A stretch of 64,000 nucleotides of DNA from positions 1 to 64,000 of the forward strand of contig JAJQHY010000053.1 of the NCBI GenBank assembly GCA_021199495.1, written 5' to 3'. This document shows, piece by piece, positions 8,737 through 17,316 of the stretch. The translations under genes were made by a program, and so were the position numbers. Below the pieces are notes generated by a model. That model was not told the DNA's origin, ran no database searches, and saw only the letters and a list, made by a program, of their open reading frames with translations. Source of the stretch: Lachnospiraceae bacterium (GTDB lineage Bacteria; Bacillota; Clostridia; Lachnospirales; Lachnospiraceae). Numbering within the stretch: the first letter of the stretch is position 1; every line of letters starts with the position of its first letter.

Positions 8737-10101
8737 TTACACAAATATTTCATTAAAATTGGAAATCACACCGCCGCCGCTGACCACGATAACCACGATA
8801 TCGCCCACCTGAAAACAGGTATCTCCATTGGGTATCTCCGTGTAAGTGCCTCTTGATAAGCAGGCCACCAGGACATTTTTGCGGGTTTTGATTTTTTTGA
8901 GCGGCTCGCCGCAGTGCAGGCAGGTTTCATCGATCTTGAATTCCACTGCCTCCGCCTGACCTCCGGCAATCGAATAAACCGCCAGGGCCGCGCCGGTCTG
9001 ATTTTTCATGGCGCGCACATACCGGACGATATTATTACAGCACAGGTCCTTGGGGATAATCGTACTGCCGAGATTCATGCTGCTGATAATACTGCCGTTG
9101 ACCTCCATGCCGCGGCCTAACTTGGTCAGCACCTGGGGAACACCACAGTGGATCGCGTACATGGAAATAATCATATTCAGCTCGTCTAAGCCGGTAGCGC
9201 TGATGACCGCGTCATAACTCGAAATATCCTCGCCTTCAAGCAGGAAATCCTTACTCGCGTCGCCGCAGATAATCTCCGCCTTAGGCAGAATTTCCGCCAG
9301 ATATTCGCACCTCTCCTGATCCTTTTCAATAATTTTGACACCGATGCCGCTTCTCTGCAAAAGCTTGGTCAGGTAAACGGCAAATCTGCTGCCGCCGCAA
9401 ATCAGGACGTTCCTGACCTTGTGTGTCAGAATGTTCAGATTTTTAAGCAATGCTGACAGCTCATTGGTGGCCGCGGTGATAAAGACGCGATCTCCCTCTT
9501 TTAAGACGAAATTACCGTCCGGGGACAGTGCTGCGCCATTGCGCACCACGGTGCAGATTAAGACATTACAGTTGACCGTGCGGTGCAGATCCTTCATGGC
9601 CACATCGCAGAGCTTGCTGCCCTTCTCGATCTTTAACTCCACAAGCTCCACTCTGCCGTGAGCAAAAGGTTCCCTCTGCAGAAAGCCGGGATATTTTAAA
9701 AGGCGCTCCATCTCCACCGCTGTCTGTCTGTCCGGATCAACCGTCATGGACAGGGCAAAAATATCGCGCATTCTGTAAATCTGCTCCTGATACTCGGGGT
9801 TGCGTATTCTGGCGATGGTATGTATGTCCGGGTTCATGCCGGAAGCCGTCAGACAGCATAACAAATTGACCTCGTCACTGTTTGTCACGGCAATCAGAAG
9901 ATCCGCCGTCTTCGCGCCTGCCTGGTTTAAGACATCCATCGCCGCACAGTTGCCCTGGATACTCATCACATCATAGCGCCCCTCACTGCTCTCCAGCACG
10001 GACGCCTTGCGGTCAATCACGGTCAGGTCATTCCCCTCCAAAGAAAGCTGCCGGGTCACGCTCGAACCCAGCTTTCCGTCTCCCGCTACGATAATCTTCA
10101 C
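8737..10101 (-). CDS. trkA: Potassium uptake regulatory subunit TrkA
   Basis: 454 residues with a GTG start at 10099-10101 and GGAGGG 9 nt upstream. Two tandem RCK units are visible. The first begins with a Rossmann NAD(H) motif (VAGDGKLGSSV). The second starts near residue 230 (VLICGGSRFAVYL), where the second glycine motif is degenerate. Each is followed by a TrkA_C domain. It is a cytosolic ring that gates TrkH in response to nucleotides. It forms an operon with trkH. Confidence 0.95.
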   Translation of the reverse strand: MKIIVAGDGKLGSSVTRQLSLEGNDLTVIDRKASVLESSEGRYDVMSIQGNCAAMDVLNQAGAKTADLLIAVTNSDEVNLLCCLTASGMNPDIHTIARIRNPEYQEQIYRMRDIFALSMTVDPDRQTAVEMERLLKYPGFLQREPFAHGRVELVELKIEKGSKLCDVAMKDLHRTVNCNVLICTVVRNGAALSPDGNFVLKEGDRVFITAATNELSALLKNLNILTHKVRNVLICGGSRFAVYLTKLLQRSGIGVKIIEKDQERCEYLAEILPKAEIICGDASKDFLLEGEDISSYDAVISATGLDELNMIISMYAIHCGVPQVLTKLGRGMEVNGSIISSMNLGSTIIPKDLCCNNIVRYVRAMKNQTGAALAVYSIAGGQAEAVEFKIDETCLHCGEPLKKIKTRKNVLVACLSRGTYTEIPNGDTCFQVGDIVVIVVSGGGVISNFNEIFV

Positions 10102-10121
10102 GTATAAACCCTCCGGAATAC

Positions 10122-10181
10122 ACCCGGGATTTTGTATGGATACCGCTGTCAGAAAACAGCCTGTATGAACTTATCCCGGGT
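10122..10181 (-). promoter_or_regulatory. Structured 5' leader of trkA-trkH mRNA
   Basis: A 9-bp perfect outer pair (ACCCGGGAT with ATCCCGGGT) encloses smaller ATAC/GTAT and GCTGT/ACAGC pairs. The structure ends about a dozen nt before the trkA ribosome site, so it could control translation or mRNA stability. It is far too short for the known c-di-AMP ydaO riboswitch and matches no class I recognise. Confidence 0.5.
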
Positions 10182-10204
10182 TATCATTTTGAAACACTTT
10201 CTTA

Positions 10205-10233
10205 ATTTTATACTGATTTGACCACGAATGCAA
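10205..10233 (-). promoter_or_regulatory. Candidate promoter of trkA-trkH
   Basis: TTGCAT (10228-10233), a 17-nt spacer and TAAAAT (10205-10210) on the minus strand place the start of transcription just before the leader hairpin. I see no other feature between here and spoVT (10234-10323). Confidence 0.5.
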
Positions 10234-10323
10234 CCTCTATTTTATACTTATACACGCTGCTTACGCGCCGTTGTTTATATTTCCTTCTTTTCCTCAATGT
10301 GAAAAAATACGGCTGCAATCCGT

Positions 10324-10869
10324 TCACACTTCCATCTGTTTCCCCAGAAAAACGGCGGCGGCCTGAATCAGCTTCTGGTCCACTTCGCCTAACTTCTCTC
10401 CTTCTTTTGTGCCAATCAGGCAGACACTTCCCACTACGTCCCCCGCAGAAAGGATGGGATTGACCGCCACACTCTCAGCCTCTCCCGGCATTTCCTTCAA
10501 AATCGGTACATAGGAGTCCTCGCCTTTTGACGCGATGACACTCTCGCGCCGGTTCACGCGCTCCTCCAGCGCGTCGCTGATTTCCATTCCGCGCATGCTT
10601 TTCAGGCCACCCGACACCGCCACCACACTGTCCTTGTCCGTGATTGCCGCCACATGGCCGCTGACGAAAGCCAGACTCTCCGCGTACTCCTTCGCAAACG
10701 CGGAAAGCTCCCCGATCGGGGAATACTTTTTTAAAATAATCTCGCCCTCCTGGTTGGTATAAATTTCCATGGAATCATTTTCCTTGATGCGGTAGGTTCT
10801 GCGGATTTCCTTGGGGATTACCAGCCGCCCCAGCCCATCCACGGCGCGCACGATACCTGTATCTTTCAT
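10324..10869 (-). CDS. spoVT: Stage V sporulation protein T
   Basis: 181 residues. The N-terminal AbrB-type swapped-hairpin DNA-binding domain reads GIVRAVDGLGRLVIPKEIRR (about 5-45). The C-terminal GAF-like domain (about 60-180) is the SpoVT arrangement and length. The ATG has AGGAGG upstream. SpoVT modulates sigma-G-dependent genes in the forespore and affects spore coat and germination. It is monocistronic here. Confidence 0.92.
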   Translation of the reverse strand: MKDTGIVRAVDGLGRLVIPKEIRRTYRIKENDSMEIYTNQEGEIILKKYSPIGELSAFAKEYAESLAFVSGHVAAITDKDSVVAVSGGLKSMRGMEISDALEERVNRRESVIASKGEDSYVPILKEMPGEAESVAVNPILSAGDVVGSVCLIGTKEGEKLGEVDQKLIQAAAVFLGKQMEV

Positions 10870-11021
10870 TCTGTTCCTCCTTTTATATCCGGTATTCTTT
10901 CTCTTTTTCTCTGAAATAAGAATGCTGGCTTTTCATCCCGCGGCAGCCGACGGCGCAAAACACAGCATTTCCGGTTTTAGTATCTGTAAAAGGAGACAAA
11001 ATATTCTGTTTTCATGGAATC

Positions 11022-11067
11022 GCAAAAACCCCGCAGGGCTCTTTATGATAAAGATACTCCGCGGGGT
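11022..11067 (-). terminator. Intrinsic terminator after hsp20
   Basis: Reading on the minus strand, ACCCCGC (11061-11067) pairs with GCGGGGT (11028-11034), with an inner CTTTAT/ATAAAG-type pair, followed by a T run at 11023-11027. It lies 43 nt past the hsp20 stop codon. Confidence 0.7.
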
Positions 11068-11109
11068 CCTTGTCATGATTCATTTTTCAGGACTTTTCAA
11101 AAAAATCCA

Positions 11110-11538
11110 TTACAGGATTTCAATATAGTTGCTTTCCTTTTTCTCCGGAATAGCCTGCTTCTTCGGGATGGACAGCTTCAGAGTGCCGTCCTCGAATTTT
11201 GCCTTGATATCCTCCTGCCTGAGGTCTTTACCGACGTAGAAGCTTCTGGAGCAGCTTCCCTGGTAGCGCTCGCGGCGGATATATTTGCCGTTCTGTGCCT
11301 TCTCCTCATCAGAGGTATTGACGGAAGCGCTGATTACGAGGTAACCGTCCTTTAACTCAGCCTTTACATCCTCTTTTTTCACTCCCGGGATATTCATGGT
11401 TACGGTGTAGCCTGTCTCATTCTCCTGCACGTCGGTCTGCATCAGGGAACCGGTTACGTCCTCTCTCCTGCGGCCTCTTGCCGGAACTCCGAAAAAGTCA
11501 TCCATAAAATCATCTTCAAAAATACTGGGCATTAACAT
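11110..11538 (-). CDS. hsp20: Small heat-shock protein (Hsp20/alpha-crystallin)
   Basis: 142 residues. The alpha-crystallin domain spans about 35-135, with VTMNIPGVKKEDVKAELKDG, RRERYQGSCSRSFYVG and a conserved A-x-x-x-x-G-x-L motif in AKFEDGTLKLSIPK. The ATG at 11536-11538 has GGAGA upstream; Met3 is a possible alternative. It is an ATP-independent holdase. A perfect CIRCE operator overlies its promoter, so it should be repressed by HrcA and induced by heat. Confidence 0.95.
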   Translation of the reverse strand: MLMPSIFEDDFMDDFFGVPARGRRREDVTGSLMQTDVQENETGYTVTMNIPGVKKEDVKAELKDGYLVISASVNTSDEEKAQNGKYIRRERYQGSCSRSFYVGKDLRQEDIKAKFEDGTLKLSIPKKQAIPEKKESNYIEIL

Positions 11539-11611
11539 AATACATCTCTCCTTTCATGAAAACCGGGAACGGAATTTCTGTTCTCGGGGTGTTGTTTTGT
11601 TTGATGTATAT

Positions 11612-11640
11612 GTTATAACACAGTTATTAGCACTCGTCAA
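11612..11640 (-). promoter_or_regulatory. Sigma-A promoter of hsp20
   Basis: TTGACG (11635-11640), a 17-nt spacer and TATAAC (11612-11617). The -35 box lies within the spacer of the CIRCE element, so HrcA bound there would block RNA polymerase directly. Confidence 0.8.
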
Positions 11641-11653
11641 GAGTGAGTGCTAA
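11627..11653. promoter_or_regulatory. CIRCE operator (HrcA binding site)
   Basis: TTAGCACTC, exactly 9 nt, then GAGTGCTAA: a perfect match to the CIRCE consensus. The symmetry extends 3 bp further on each side (11624-11656). It implies an hrcA gene elsewhere in the genome. Confidence 0.97.
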
Positions 11654-11707
11654 TAACTTTTGTAAAGTTTTCATTAAGATATTCTAAAAAGCTTCCTGTA
11701 TGGGGTC

Positions 11708-11856
11708 GCGTAAAATGAAATATCTGTCTCACTCATACGTGCTTAGCACTCCGATGAGCCCTGAAAACACAAAAAGTGTTCAGCAGAGGCTTCCACTTTT
11801 TGTAGGTCTCATCTCCGTAGCACGAAAAATCGCTCAACAGATATTTCATTTCACGC
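11708..11856 (-). repeat. Structured intergenic element, family 1, copy 1
   Basis: Read on the minus strand, the element starts GCGTGAAA and ends TTTTACGC. Terminal arms of 20 positions pair with one mismatch. Inside are TGAGCGATTTTTCGTGC, GGAGATGAGAC, a 10-bp hairpin (ACAAAAAGTG/CACTTTTTGT) with loop GAAGCCTCTGCTGAA, then GCTCATCGGAGTGC and GCACGTATGAG. These motifs recur exactly at 34046-34262 while the stems differ with compensation. No open reading frame lies inside. It fills most of the 358-nt gap between hsp20 and the lyase gene; the remaining bases (11657-11700, 11860-11896) show nothing clear. The strand given is the motif orientation, not proven transcription. Confidence 0.8.
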
Positions 11857-11896
11857 TCTGATATGTCAGTTTCGATTAATAAAAACTTAAACGAAA

Positions 11897-14380
11897 TCAG
11901 GTACCTTCAAGCCACGGCAGCACCTGCGAGAAATCCATATCGCTTGCGTAATAAAATTTCGTATAGCAGGGCTGGTTGTAGCAGTTGTTCTGCCAGGCGA
12001 TGCCGGTGCGGTACATGGTGTCGTGCATCAGTGTGAAGAGCTTGTGGTGCGTCACTTCAGTGCTCGTGTAGATGCGTACAGCGGTGCTGTCAGCAGTACG
12101 TAACAGGATCTCCTCCCGGAAATCGCCGAAAATATCAGCGATCAGGCAGGGATTGCCCTTGGTACCATTGTTGGTCAGTGTCCCCTCGGGACGCAGCATG
12201 ACGCCATGAGTGTTGTCATTGACAGCACCAATATGCTCTCCCCTCAGGTAATCAGCCTCATCGATGACCTGGGTGGTCAGGTCAGCCGCCCAGCGGATAT
12301 TGGCGTTGGTGCTTAAAGGCTTGTCAGGCAGCTTATGTCCCTTGCAGTCGTACACATCGTCCACCCAGACGGAGAGGCCGCGCACATTGGGGCTGACGTC
12401 ACCGATCATGCAGCGTCCCAGATCCTCCTCCGCGTACTCGCCGAAAAGGGCCTTTCCTGTCTCGGCGTCTCTGAGCGCCCAGCCGTAGGGTGCATCCTTT
12501 CCTTCCTCAAATACATTGAAAATCTGATAGCCCGGACGGTCCGGATCGATCACCGCCACATGCATGGAATCCCCGTGCCCCAGCTTCACATAACGGCCGT
12601 CCGGCAGATAATCCTTTGCGGAATAAAGGACACTGCCGTCATGGTCAATGACCGCCGCGCCGTAAATAATCTCCTGGCAGCCGTCGCCGTCCACATCCGC
12701 CGTGGCCAGTGAATGGTCGCCCTGTCCCGCGATACAACCGTAGACCGGATCAGTCCCATCCAGGTGGTTCGTCCAGAAATGGAAGGGATTGTCCATAGGG
12801 ATATAGCCGCTGTCGATATCAAACTTCACCCGGTGCTTTCTCTCGAAGAAGTCATAGGCCACAATCGTGGTTCTGGTGTAATAGCCTCTGCAGACAATGA
12901 GGTATGGGCGCTCTCCGTCCAGATAGGCAACACCGGAAAGGAAGCGATCCACCCGGTTGCAGGGCTCGATTCTTGGGAAAGCATAGTCTCCCCACATCAG
13001 TCCATCATCGTCCCGCGGATGCGGGAAGGGAATGGTCTCAATCTCCGTCCCGTCCCCGGCAAACATCGTCAGATACTCCGGGCCTTCATAGATAAAGCCC
13101 TCAAACTCGCGGAGCTTATTTTTATTGCTTAAAGAAGGCGCGTATACATCCATGAAATAATCTGTCAGCTCATGGGCATCCGCCTCGCTTAACGGATACG
13201 TATATTTCGGGGTCAGACCAATGCACTCCTCCACCGAGGCAGGCCATTGACCACACTTCACCTGCGGATGCTCCTGCCAGTGCGCGAATACATCAGCCAG
13301 ATGCTGATAATAGTCATCGGCGCTGCAGACATAATTGTCCTGGTTCGTCACACCATTCGCCATATCTGCTTCCGGAATGGTGATATATTGACTACTCTTC
13401 ACACTGCCGTCCGCATGATATACCGTCATGCAGGTCCCCGGCGCAGTCTTGACCGACATTTCCGCCTTCCCGTCCCCGTCGAAATCATAGACGATAAACT
13501 GCGTATAGTGCGCACCGGCCCGAATATTATCCCCCATATCCAGGCGCCAGAGCAGCCTGCCGTCCAGCTTATAGCAGTCGATCAGGCAATGGCCGGTATA
13601 ACCGCGGTGGGAAACATCATGCGCATTGGAAGGATCCCATTTGACAAAGAATTCATACTCCCCGTCGCCGTCCACATCGCCCACGCTCATGTCGTTGGCA
13701 CTGTAGGTGAAGGCCTGGCCTGCCGGTGTGACGCCGCCCTCCGGTTTCTGTAAGGGAAGCTCCGTGTAGGGAGCATCATGGTTCCATGGTTTGACCGGCG
13801 CACAGCGACTTCCATCCCCCGGAACAGCCTCCACCGCATATTCATCCTCTGCAGTCCCGTCCGGATCCAGATAATTGGTGCTGTCTGTCATCTCATCAAG
13901 CTTTTCCCCGTTTTTATAAAGAATAAAATTCGTACCGCTCATACCGGTCTTCGTATAACCGGACACCTCTGATAAAAGCAGACGCCAGGATAAAAAGACA
14001 CCTTCGTTCGTCCTGACCGCAATCAGGCCGCGGTTTAAATTCTCCAGCTGCTCATGCAGCACGCGTCCAACCGGGGTTTTCACAATTTCACTCCGGTCGA
14101 TTACCTTCTCAGCAGCCGTTTTCTCTGCAGCAGCCACATACAGATAATGCGGAATGTGCGTGGATCTGTGCAGCGTCCAGGCAGTCTCCTGCGTTTCGAC
14201 CAGACATTTGTACTCCATCTGCGAACTGTAACGGTCCGCCCAGTACACGCGATAGATGATGTTCCCGCTTTCCAGTGCTTCTTCCTGGCGCAGATCTTCC
14301 TGTGCAATCACTGCGTCCCATACAAGTGTGACAAAGCCTTCTCCCACATCTGTTACAGTTAGTTTTATGTTTCTGTCCAT
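11897..14380 (-). CDS. Rhamnogalacturonan lyase, polysaccharide lyase family 11
   Basis: 827 residues. Residues about 1-100 form a fibronectin III-like beta domain. The remainder is the PL11 eight-bladed propeller with repeated calcium-binding motifs such as GDVDGDGEYEFFVKW, YDFDGDGKAEMSVK and ATADVDGDGCQEIIYGA. No signal peptide is visible, so the enzyme should act in the cytoplasm on imported oligosaccharides, cleaving rhamnogalacturonan I by beta-elimination (compare B. subtilis YesX). It is about 200 residues longer than YesW/YesX, mostly from the N-terminal domain. The neighbouring importer and AraC regulator support a pectin-use locus. Confidence 0.9.
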   Translation of the reverse strand: MDRNIKLTVTDVGEGFVTLVWDAVIAQEDLRQEEALESGNIIYRVYWADRYSSQMEYKCLVETQETAWTLHRSTHIPHYLYVAAAEKTAAEKVIDRSEIVKTPVGRVLHEQLENLNRGLIAVRTNEGVFLSWRLLLSEVSGYTKTGMSGTNFILYKNGEKLDEMTDSTNYLDPDGTAEDEYAVEAVPGDGSRCAPVKPWNHDAPYTELPLQKPEGGVTPAGQAFTYSANDMSVGDVDGDGEYEFFVKWDPSNAHDVSHRGYTGHCLIDCYKLDGRLLWRLDMGDNIRAGAHYTQFIVYDFDGDGKAEMSVKTAPGTCMTVYHADGSVKSSQYITIPEADMANGVTNQDNYVCSADDYYQHLADVFAHWQEHPQVKCGQWPASVEECIGLTPKYTYPLSEADAHELTDYFMDVYAPSLSNKNKLREFEGFIYEGPEYLTMFAGDGTEIETIPFPHPRDDDGLMWGDYAFPRIEPCNRVDRFLSGVAYLDGERPYLIVCRGYYTRTTIVAYDFFERKHRVKFDIDSGYIPMDNPFHFWTNHLDGTDPVYGCIAGQGDHSLATADVDGDGCQEIIYGAAVIDHDGSVLYSAKDYLPDGRYVKLGHGDSMHVAVIDPDRPGYQIFNVFEEGKDAPYGWALRDAETGKALFGEYAEEDLGRCMIGDVSPNVRGLSVWVDDVYDCKGHKLPDKPLSTNANIRWAADLTTQVIDEADYLRGEHIGAVNDNTHGVMLRPEGTLTNNGTKGNPCLIADIFGDFREEILLRTADSTAVRIYTSTEVTHHKLFTLMHDTMYRTGIAWQNNCYNQPCYTKFYYASDMDFSQVLPWLEGT

Positions 14381-14449
14381 TGTACTCCCCTTTTCAGATT
14401 GTCTGCTTTCGGTTTTCCCGAAATAATTTCAGGTTTTTCTTTCACATCT

Positions 14450-14478
14450 ATTATAAAGTTTCATCTCAGGTTTGTAAA
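14450..14478 (-). promoter_or_regulatory. Candidate promoter of the PL11 lyase gene
   Basis: TTTACA (14473-14478), 17 nt, then TATAAT (14450-14455) on the minus strand, about 70 nt before the start codon. It lies after the transporter terminator, so the lyase has its own transcript. Confidence 0.65.
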
Positions 14479-14555
14479 TCTTTTCCAGCATGAAAAGAAT
14501 AATCATTTACCATAAAAGCATTCTTCATATTCAATCAGATGGAAAGGCTTCCTTC

Positions 14556-14600
14556 ATAAAAAAACCCGCCAAAGTCATCTGAAACTGACTTTGGCGGGTT
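14556..14600 (-). terminator. Intrinsic terminator of the sugar importer operon
   Basis: A 15-bp perfect stem with arms AACCCGCCAAAGTCA and TGACTTTGGCGGGTT (14563-14600) is followed on the minus strand by a run of T (14556-14562). It lies 65 nt after the solute-binding protein stop. Confidence 0.92.
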
Positions 14601-14664
14601 CTCATCTTTTGTTCAGTTCATGTACATTTCCCCGAAGAGAAACCGGTCAGAACCGGCAGAAAGC

Positions 14665-16278
14665 TTACTGGTTTGCCTGATACTGAGAGTTAACTTCCTC
14701 GATGATGGTGTCATAGCCCTTGGTTCTGATGTTATCCAGACCGGACTTGAAGTCATCCAGAGAGATTGCACCGCAGATGTACTGGGTTCTCAGAGTGGAA
14801 GCCTCGGAGTCAAGCGTTGCGCCATTCTCAGAGTAAGCGGAAGAATTCACCTTGTAGGACAGAGCCGGGTCAATCTCAGCATACGCAAGAGCAGCCTCGT
14901 AAGCGTCGTTCTGTGCCTGGTTGAATTCATCTGTGTAAGCGTTCACACGAGCGGTAGTTTCCTCAGTGGAGGGCAGGAACGCCAGCAGCTGATTCAGTCC
15001 CTTGTAGTTGCCTGCCAGAGAATCATTCTCAGTGTCGGTGTCTACCAGATAACCGTTCTCATCATACTCCCAGTTCACGCCTTCCAGGCCATACTGGGTG
15101 ATGATCAGCATCTCCGCATCGTTGAGCTTGTCCAGAACGGTCAGAGCAGCCTCGATCTTCTCATCTGTATCGCAGGTAGTAGCGGACAGGGTGAAGAAGC
15201 CGTTGTAGCCGGCAGTCGCCAGCGTGTGGCCGTTCACAGCGCCGTACAGAACCATGGTCGCATTCTCCTCAGGATTTACTACGGATGCAGTCCATGTATC
15301 ATCAGCAGCGAAATACTGCCAGATTCTCTTGCCGGAGTCCAGAACATCGATGAATACGCCGTTGTCGCCCTTCTTGCAGCCGTCGGACCAGGAGTCTGTC
15401 GGTCTGTCTACGAAGTCAGCGGGCATTAAGCCGTTCTCAAAGATCTTCTTCATGTACTCAACAGCCTCAAAATACTCATCCTGCATCCAGACAGGAACGA
15501 GCTGTCCGTCAACCTCAGCCCAGCCGTTGCCGCAGCCAAACCAGGTCTGGATGATATCGAACGGACCGGTGTAGGAGGTCATCTCCATACCGATGGTATC
15601 GTTGGAACCATTGCCGTCCGGATCCTCATTGGTGAACGCCTCAAGCATGGCATACACATCATCCGGGGTAGCGGAACCGTCATCCGGCAGCTCCACACCG
15701 AGCTTCTCCGCCCAGTCCTGACGATAAGACAGACCATAACGCCCTACCACACGGGTACGCGGAATCGCGATCAGCTGGCCGTTTACGGTCAGGTTGTCCG
15801 CAACGCTCTGCGCCATCTGAGACAGGTTCGGATACTTCGTCTCATCCCATACATAGTTGTTCAAGTCAACGAATGCGCCGTTGTTGGCAGCGGATACCAC
15901 GTCACCTGTTACCGTGCCGCCCCAGGACATGATCTGCGGCATGGTCTTCGGGCTTGCCATGTACAGAGAGTTCTTCTCAGTCAAAGCATCATTGGAAACC
16001 CAGGTGAGCTCCAGGTCATGACCTACATAATCCTGGATATCCTGCATAATCTCTTCCGCATAATCGCCTACGTTATTGTTGCCGGCATTCTGGTCGATTA
16101 CGGACCAGGTGATGGTCTGGCGCCCTGCAGTTGATTCCGAACCGGACCCAGAGTTGCCGGAAGCGGACTCAGAACTGCTGGAACCGCAGGCAGTCAGCAC
16201 ACCGGCAGAAGCCGCGGCGACACCGCCTACCATCATTCCCTTCATGAAATCTCTGCGGGAAATGGCTTTAAAAAACAT
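14665..16278 (-). CDS. Extracellular sugar-binding lipoprotein (LplA type)
   Basis: 537 residues. The signal region has a twin-arginine-like SRRDFMKG at 7-14 and a lipobox ending at Cys31 (VLTAC), followed by a Ser/Gly-rich linker. The mature part is a large type of ABC solute-binding protein used with LplB/YtcP permeases for complex oligosaccharides. It should be anchored on the outer face of the membrane and deliver ligand to the two permeases encoded upstream. AGGAGG precedes the ATG. Rhamnogalacturonan fragments are the likely ligand, judged from the neighbouring PL11 lyase; the twin-arginine route is inferred from the motif only. Confidence 0.9.
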   Translation of the reverse strand: MFFKAISRRDFMKGMMVGGVAAASAGVLTACGSSSSESASGNSGSGSESTAGRQTITWSVIDQNAGNNNVGDYAEEIMQDIQDYVGHDLELTWVSNDALTEKNSLYMASPKTMPQIMSWGGTVTGDVVSAANNGAFVDLNNYVWDETKYPNLSQMAQSVADNLTVNGQLIAIPRTRVVGRYGLSYRQDWAEKLGVELPDDGSATPDDVYAMLEAFTNEDPDGNGSNDTIGMEMTSYTGPFDIIQTWFGCGNGWAEVDGQLVPVWMQDEYFEAVEYMKKIFENGLMPADFVDRPTDSWSDGCKKGDNGVFIDVLDSGKRIWQYFAADDTWTASVVNPEENATMVLYGAVNGHTLATAGYNGFFTLSATTCDTDEKIEAALTVLDKLNDAEMLIITQYGLEGVNWEYDENGYLVDTDTENDSLAGNYKGLNQLLAFLPSTEETTARVNAYTDEFNQAQNDAYEAALAYAEIDPALSYKVNSSAYSENGATLDSEASTLRTQYICGAISLDDFKSGLDNIRTKGYDTIIEEVNSQYQANQ

Positions 16279-16316
16279 AACAATTTTCCTCCTTATGATA
16301 ATAATATATATGAATC

Positions 16317-16349
16317 CTCAGGAGGAACCCTGTCTGGAGTTCCTCTGAG
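16317..16349 (-). promoter_or_regulatory. Intercistronic stem-loop between permease and binding protein
   Basis: CTCAG-G-AGGAAC pairs with GTTCCTCTGAG with a single bulged G. No T run follows on the minus strand, so it is not a canonical terminator. Such hairpins in importer operons often protect the downstream mRNA and raise binding-protein output. Confidence 0.5.
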
Positions 16350-16399
16350 TATTCTGCGTGATTATACATTGCCTTGCAGTGCGTGTGAAAAGAGAGCAA

Positions 16400-17302
16400 T
16401 CAGCCCTTGACCGCGCCTACCATAACGCCCTGTGTGAAGTATTTCTGTACGAAAGGATATACAATCAGAATCGGGACGGTAGCGATGACCGTGCAGGCCA
16501 TCTTCACGGCCTTGTCCGGAGGCGTTCCATTGATGTCATACTCTGTCACCGTATCCGCAATCGTCGAGCTCTGCAGAATAATGGAACGCAGCTGAATCTG
16601 GATGGGGAATTTCTCAGCACTTTCCAGATAAATCATCGCGTTGAAGTAATCATTCCAGAAGCCCACGCCGTAGAACAGGGAGATGGAAGCGATAACCGGC
16701 TTGGAAAGCGGCAGAGCCACCTTCCAGAAAATCTGAAAGTCATTGGCACCGTCCATGTAGGAGGCTTCATCCAGCTCCACCGGAAGTCCCTGGAAGAAGT
16801 TCTTGATAATGACCATGTTGAACGGGCTGATGGCGCCGATCAGGATCAGAGCCCACCAGCTGTCACGCAGGCCGTAGGAAGTCACTACCAGGTAGGTAGG
16901 AATCAGGCCGCCGGAGAACAGCATGGTGAAAATCACCAGGTTCATGATCCAGTTGCGTCCTCTGAAGTGCTGCTTGCTCAGAGGATATGCAAACGTCAGA
17001 GAAAAGGCCATACAGGTAACTGTTCCTAACAGTGTCAGGCAGATGGAGTTTCTCAAGCCTCTTAAAATATTCGCTGTCTGGATCGCATATTTATATGCGT
17101 TCAGAGACCATACAGTCGGAATGATGAAGAATGCTCTCTCCGTCAGCTCCTTCTCTGTTGCGAAGGAACCCGCAATCACATACAGGAAGGGAAGCACCAT
17201 GCACAGACCAATCAGGCCCAGAACAAGATAAATGATGACATCGACAACGCCAAACTTACTGACGCCTAATGTATTTGATTTTGCTTTATTCTTCTTAGCC
17301 AT
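16400..17302 (-). CDS. Carbohydrate ABC permease (LplC/YtcP type)
   Basis: 300 residues from the ATG at 17300-17302 (MAKKNKAKSNTLGVSKFG), which has GGAGGAGG upstream; a longer frame to 17341 would overlap the previous gene. About six membrane segments and the inner-membrane EAA loop (ELDEASYMDGANDFQIFWKV) mark a MalG-like permease of the CUT1 family. It pairs with the LplB-type permease 14 nt upstream. No ATPase is encoded here; such systems usually share an MsmX-type ATPase encoded elsewhere. Confidence 0.93.
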   Translation of the reverse strand: MAKKNKAKSNTLGVSKFGVVDVIIYLVLGLIGLCMVLPFLYVIAGSFATEKELTERAFFIIPTVWSLNAYKYAIQTANILRGLRNSICLTLLGTVTCMAFSLTFAYPLSKQHFRGRNWIMNLVIFTMLFSGGLIPTYLVVTSYGLRDSWWALILIGAISPFNMVIIKNFFQGLPVELDEASYMDGANDFQIFWKVALPLSKPVIASISLFYGVGFWNDYFNAMIYLESAEKFPIQIQLRSIILQSSTIADTVTEYDINGTPPDKAVKMACTVIATVPILIVYPFVQKYFTQGVMVGAVKG

Positions 17303-17316
17303 AGCGACCTCCTCCC

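Noticed and set aside
10102..10204. c-di-AMP (ydaO) riboswitch before trkA
   Set aside because: The leader is too short and lacks the conserved ydaO core; only a simple nested hairpin is present.
11708..11856. Family 1 element as a HEARO/IscB-type or known riboswitch RNA
   Set aside because: No IscB, TnpB or other nuclease gene is near either copy, and the motifs match no consensus I can recall. Kept as unassigned rather than named.
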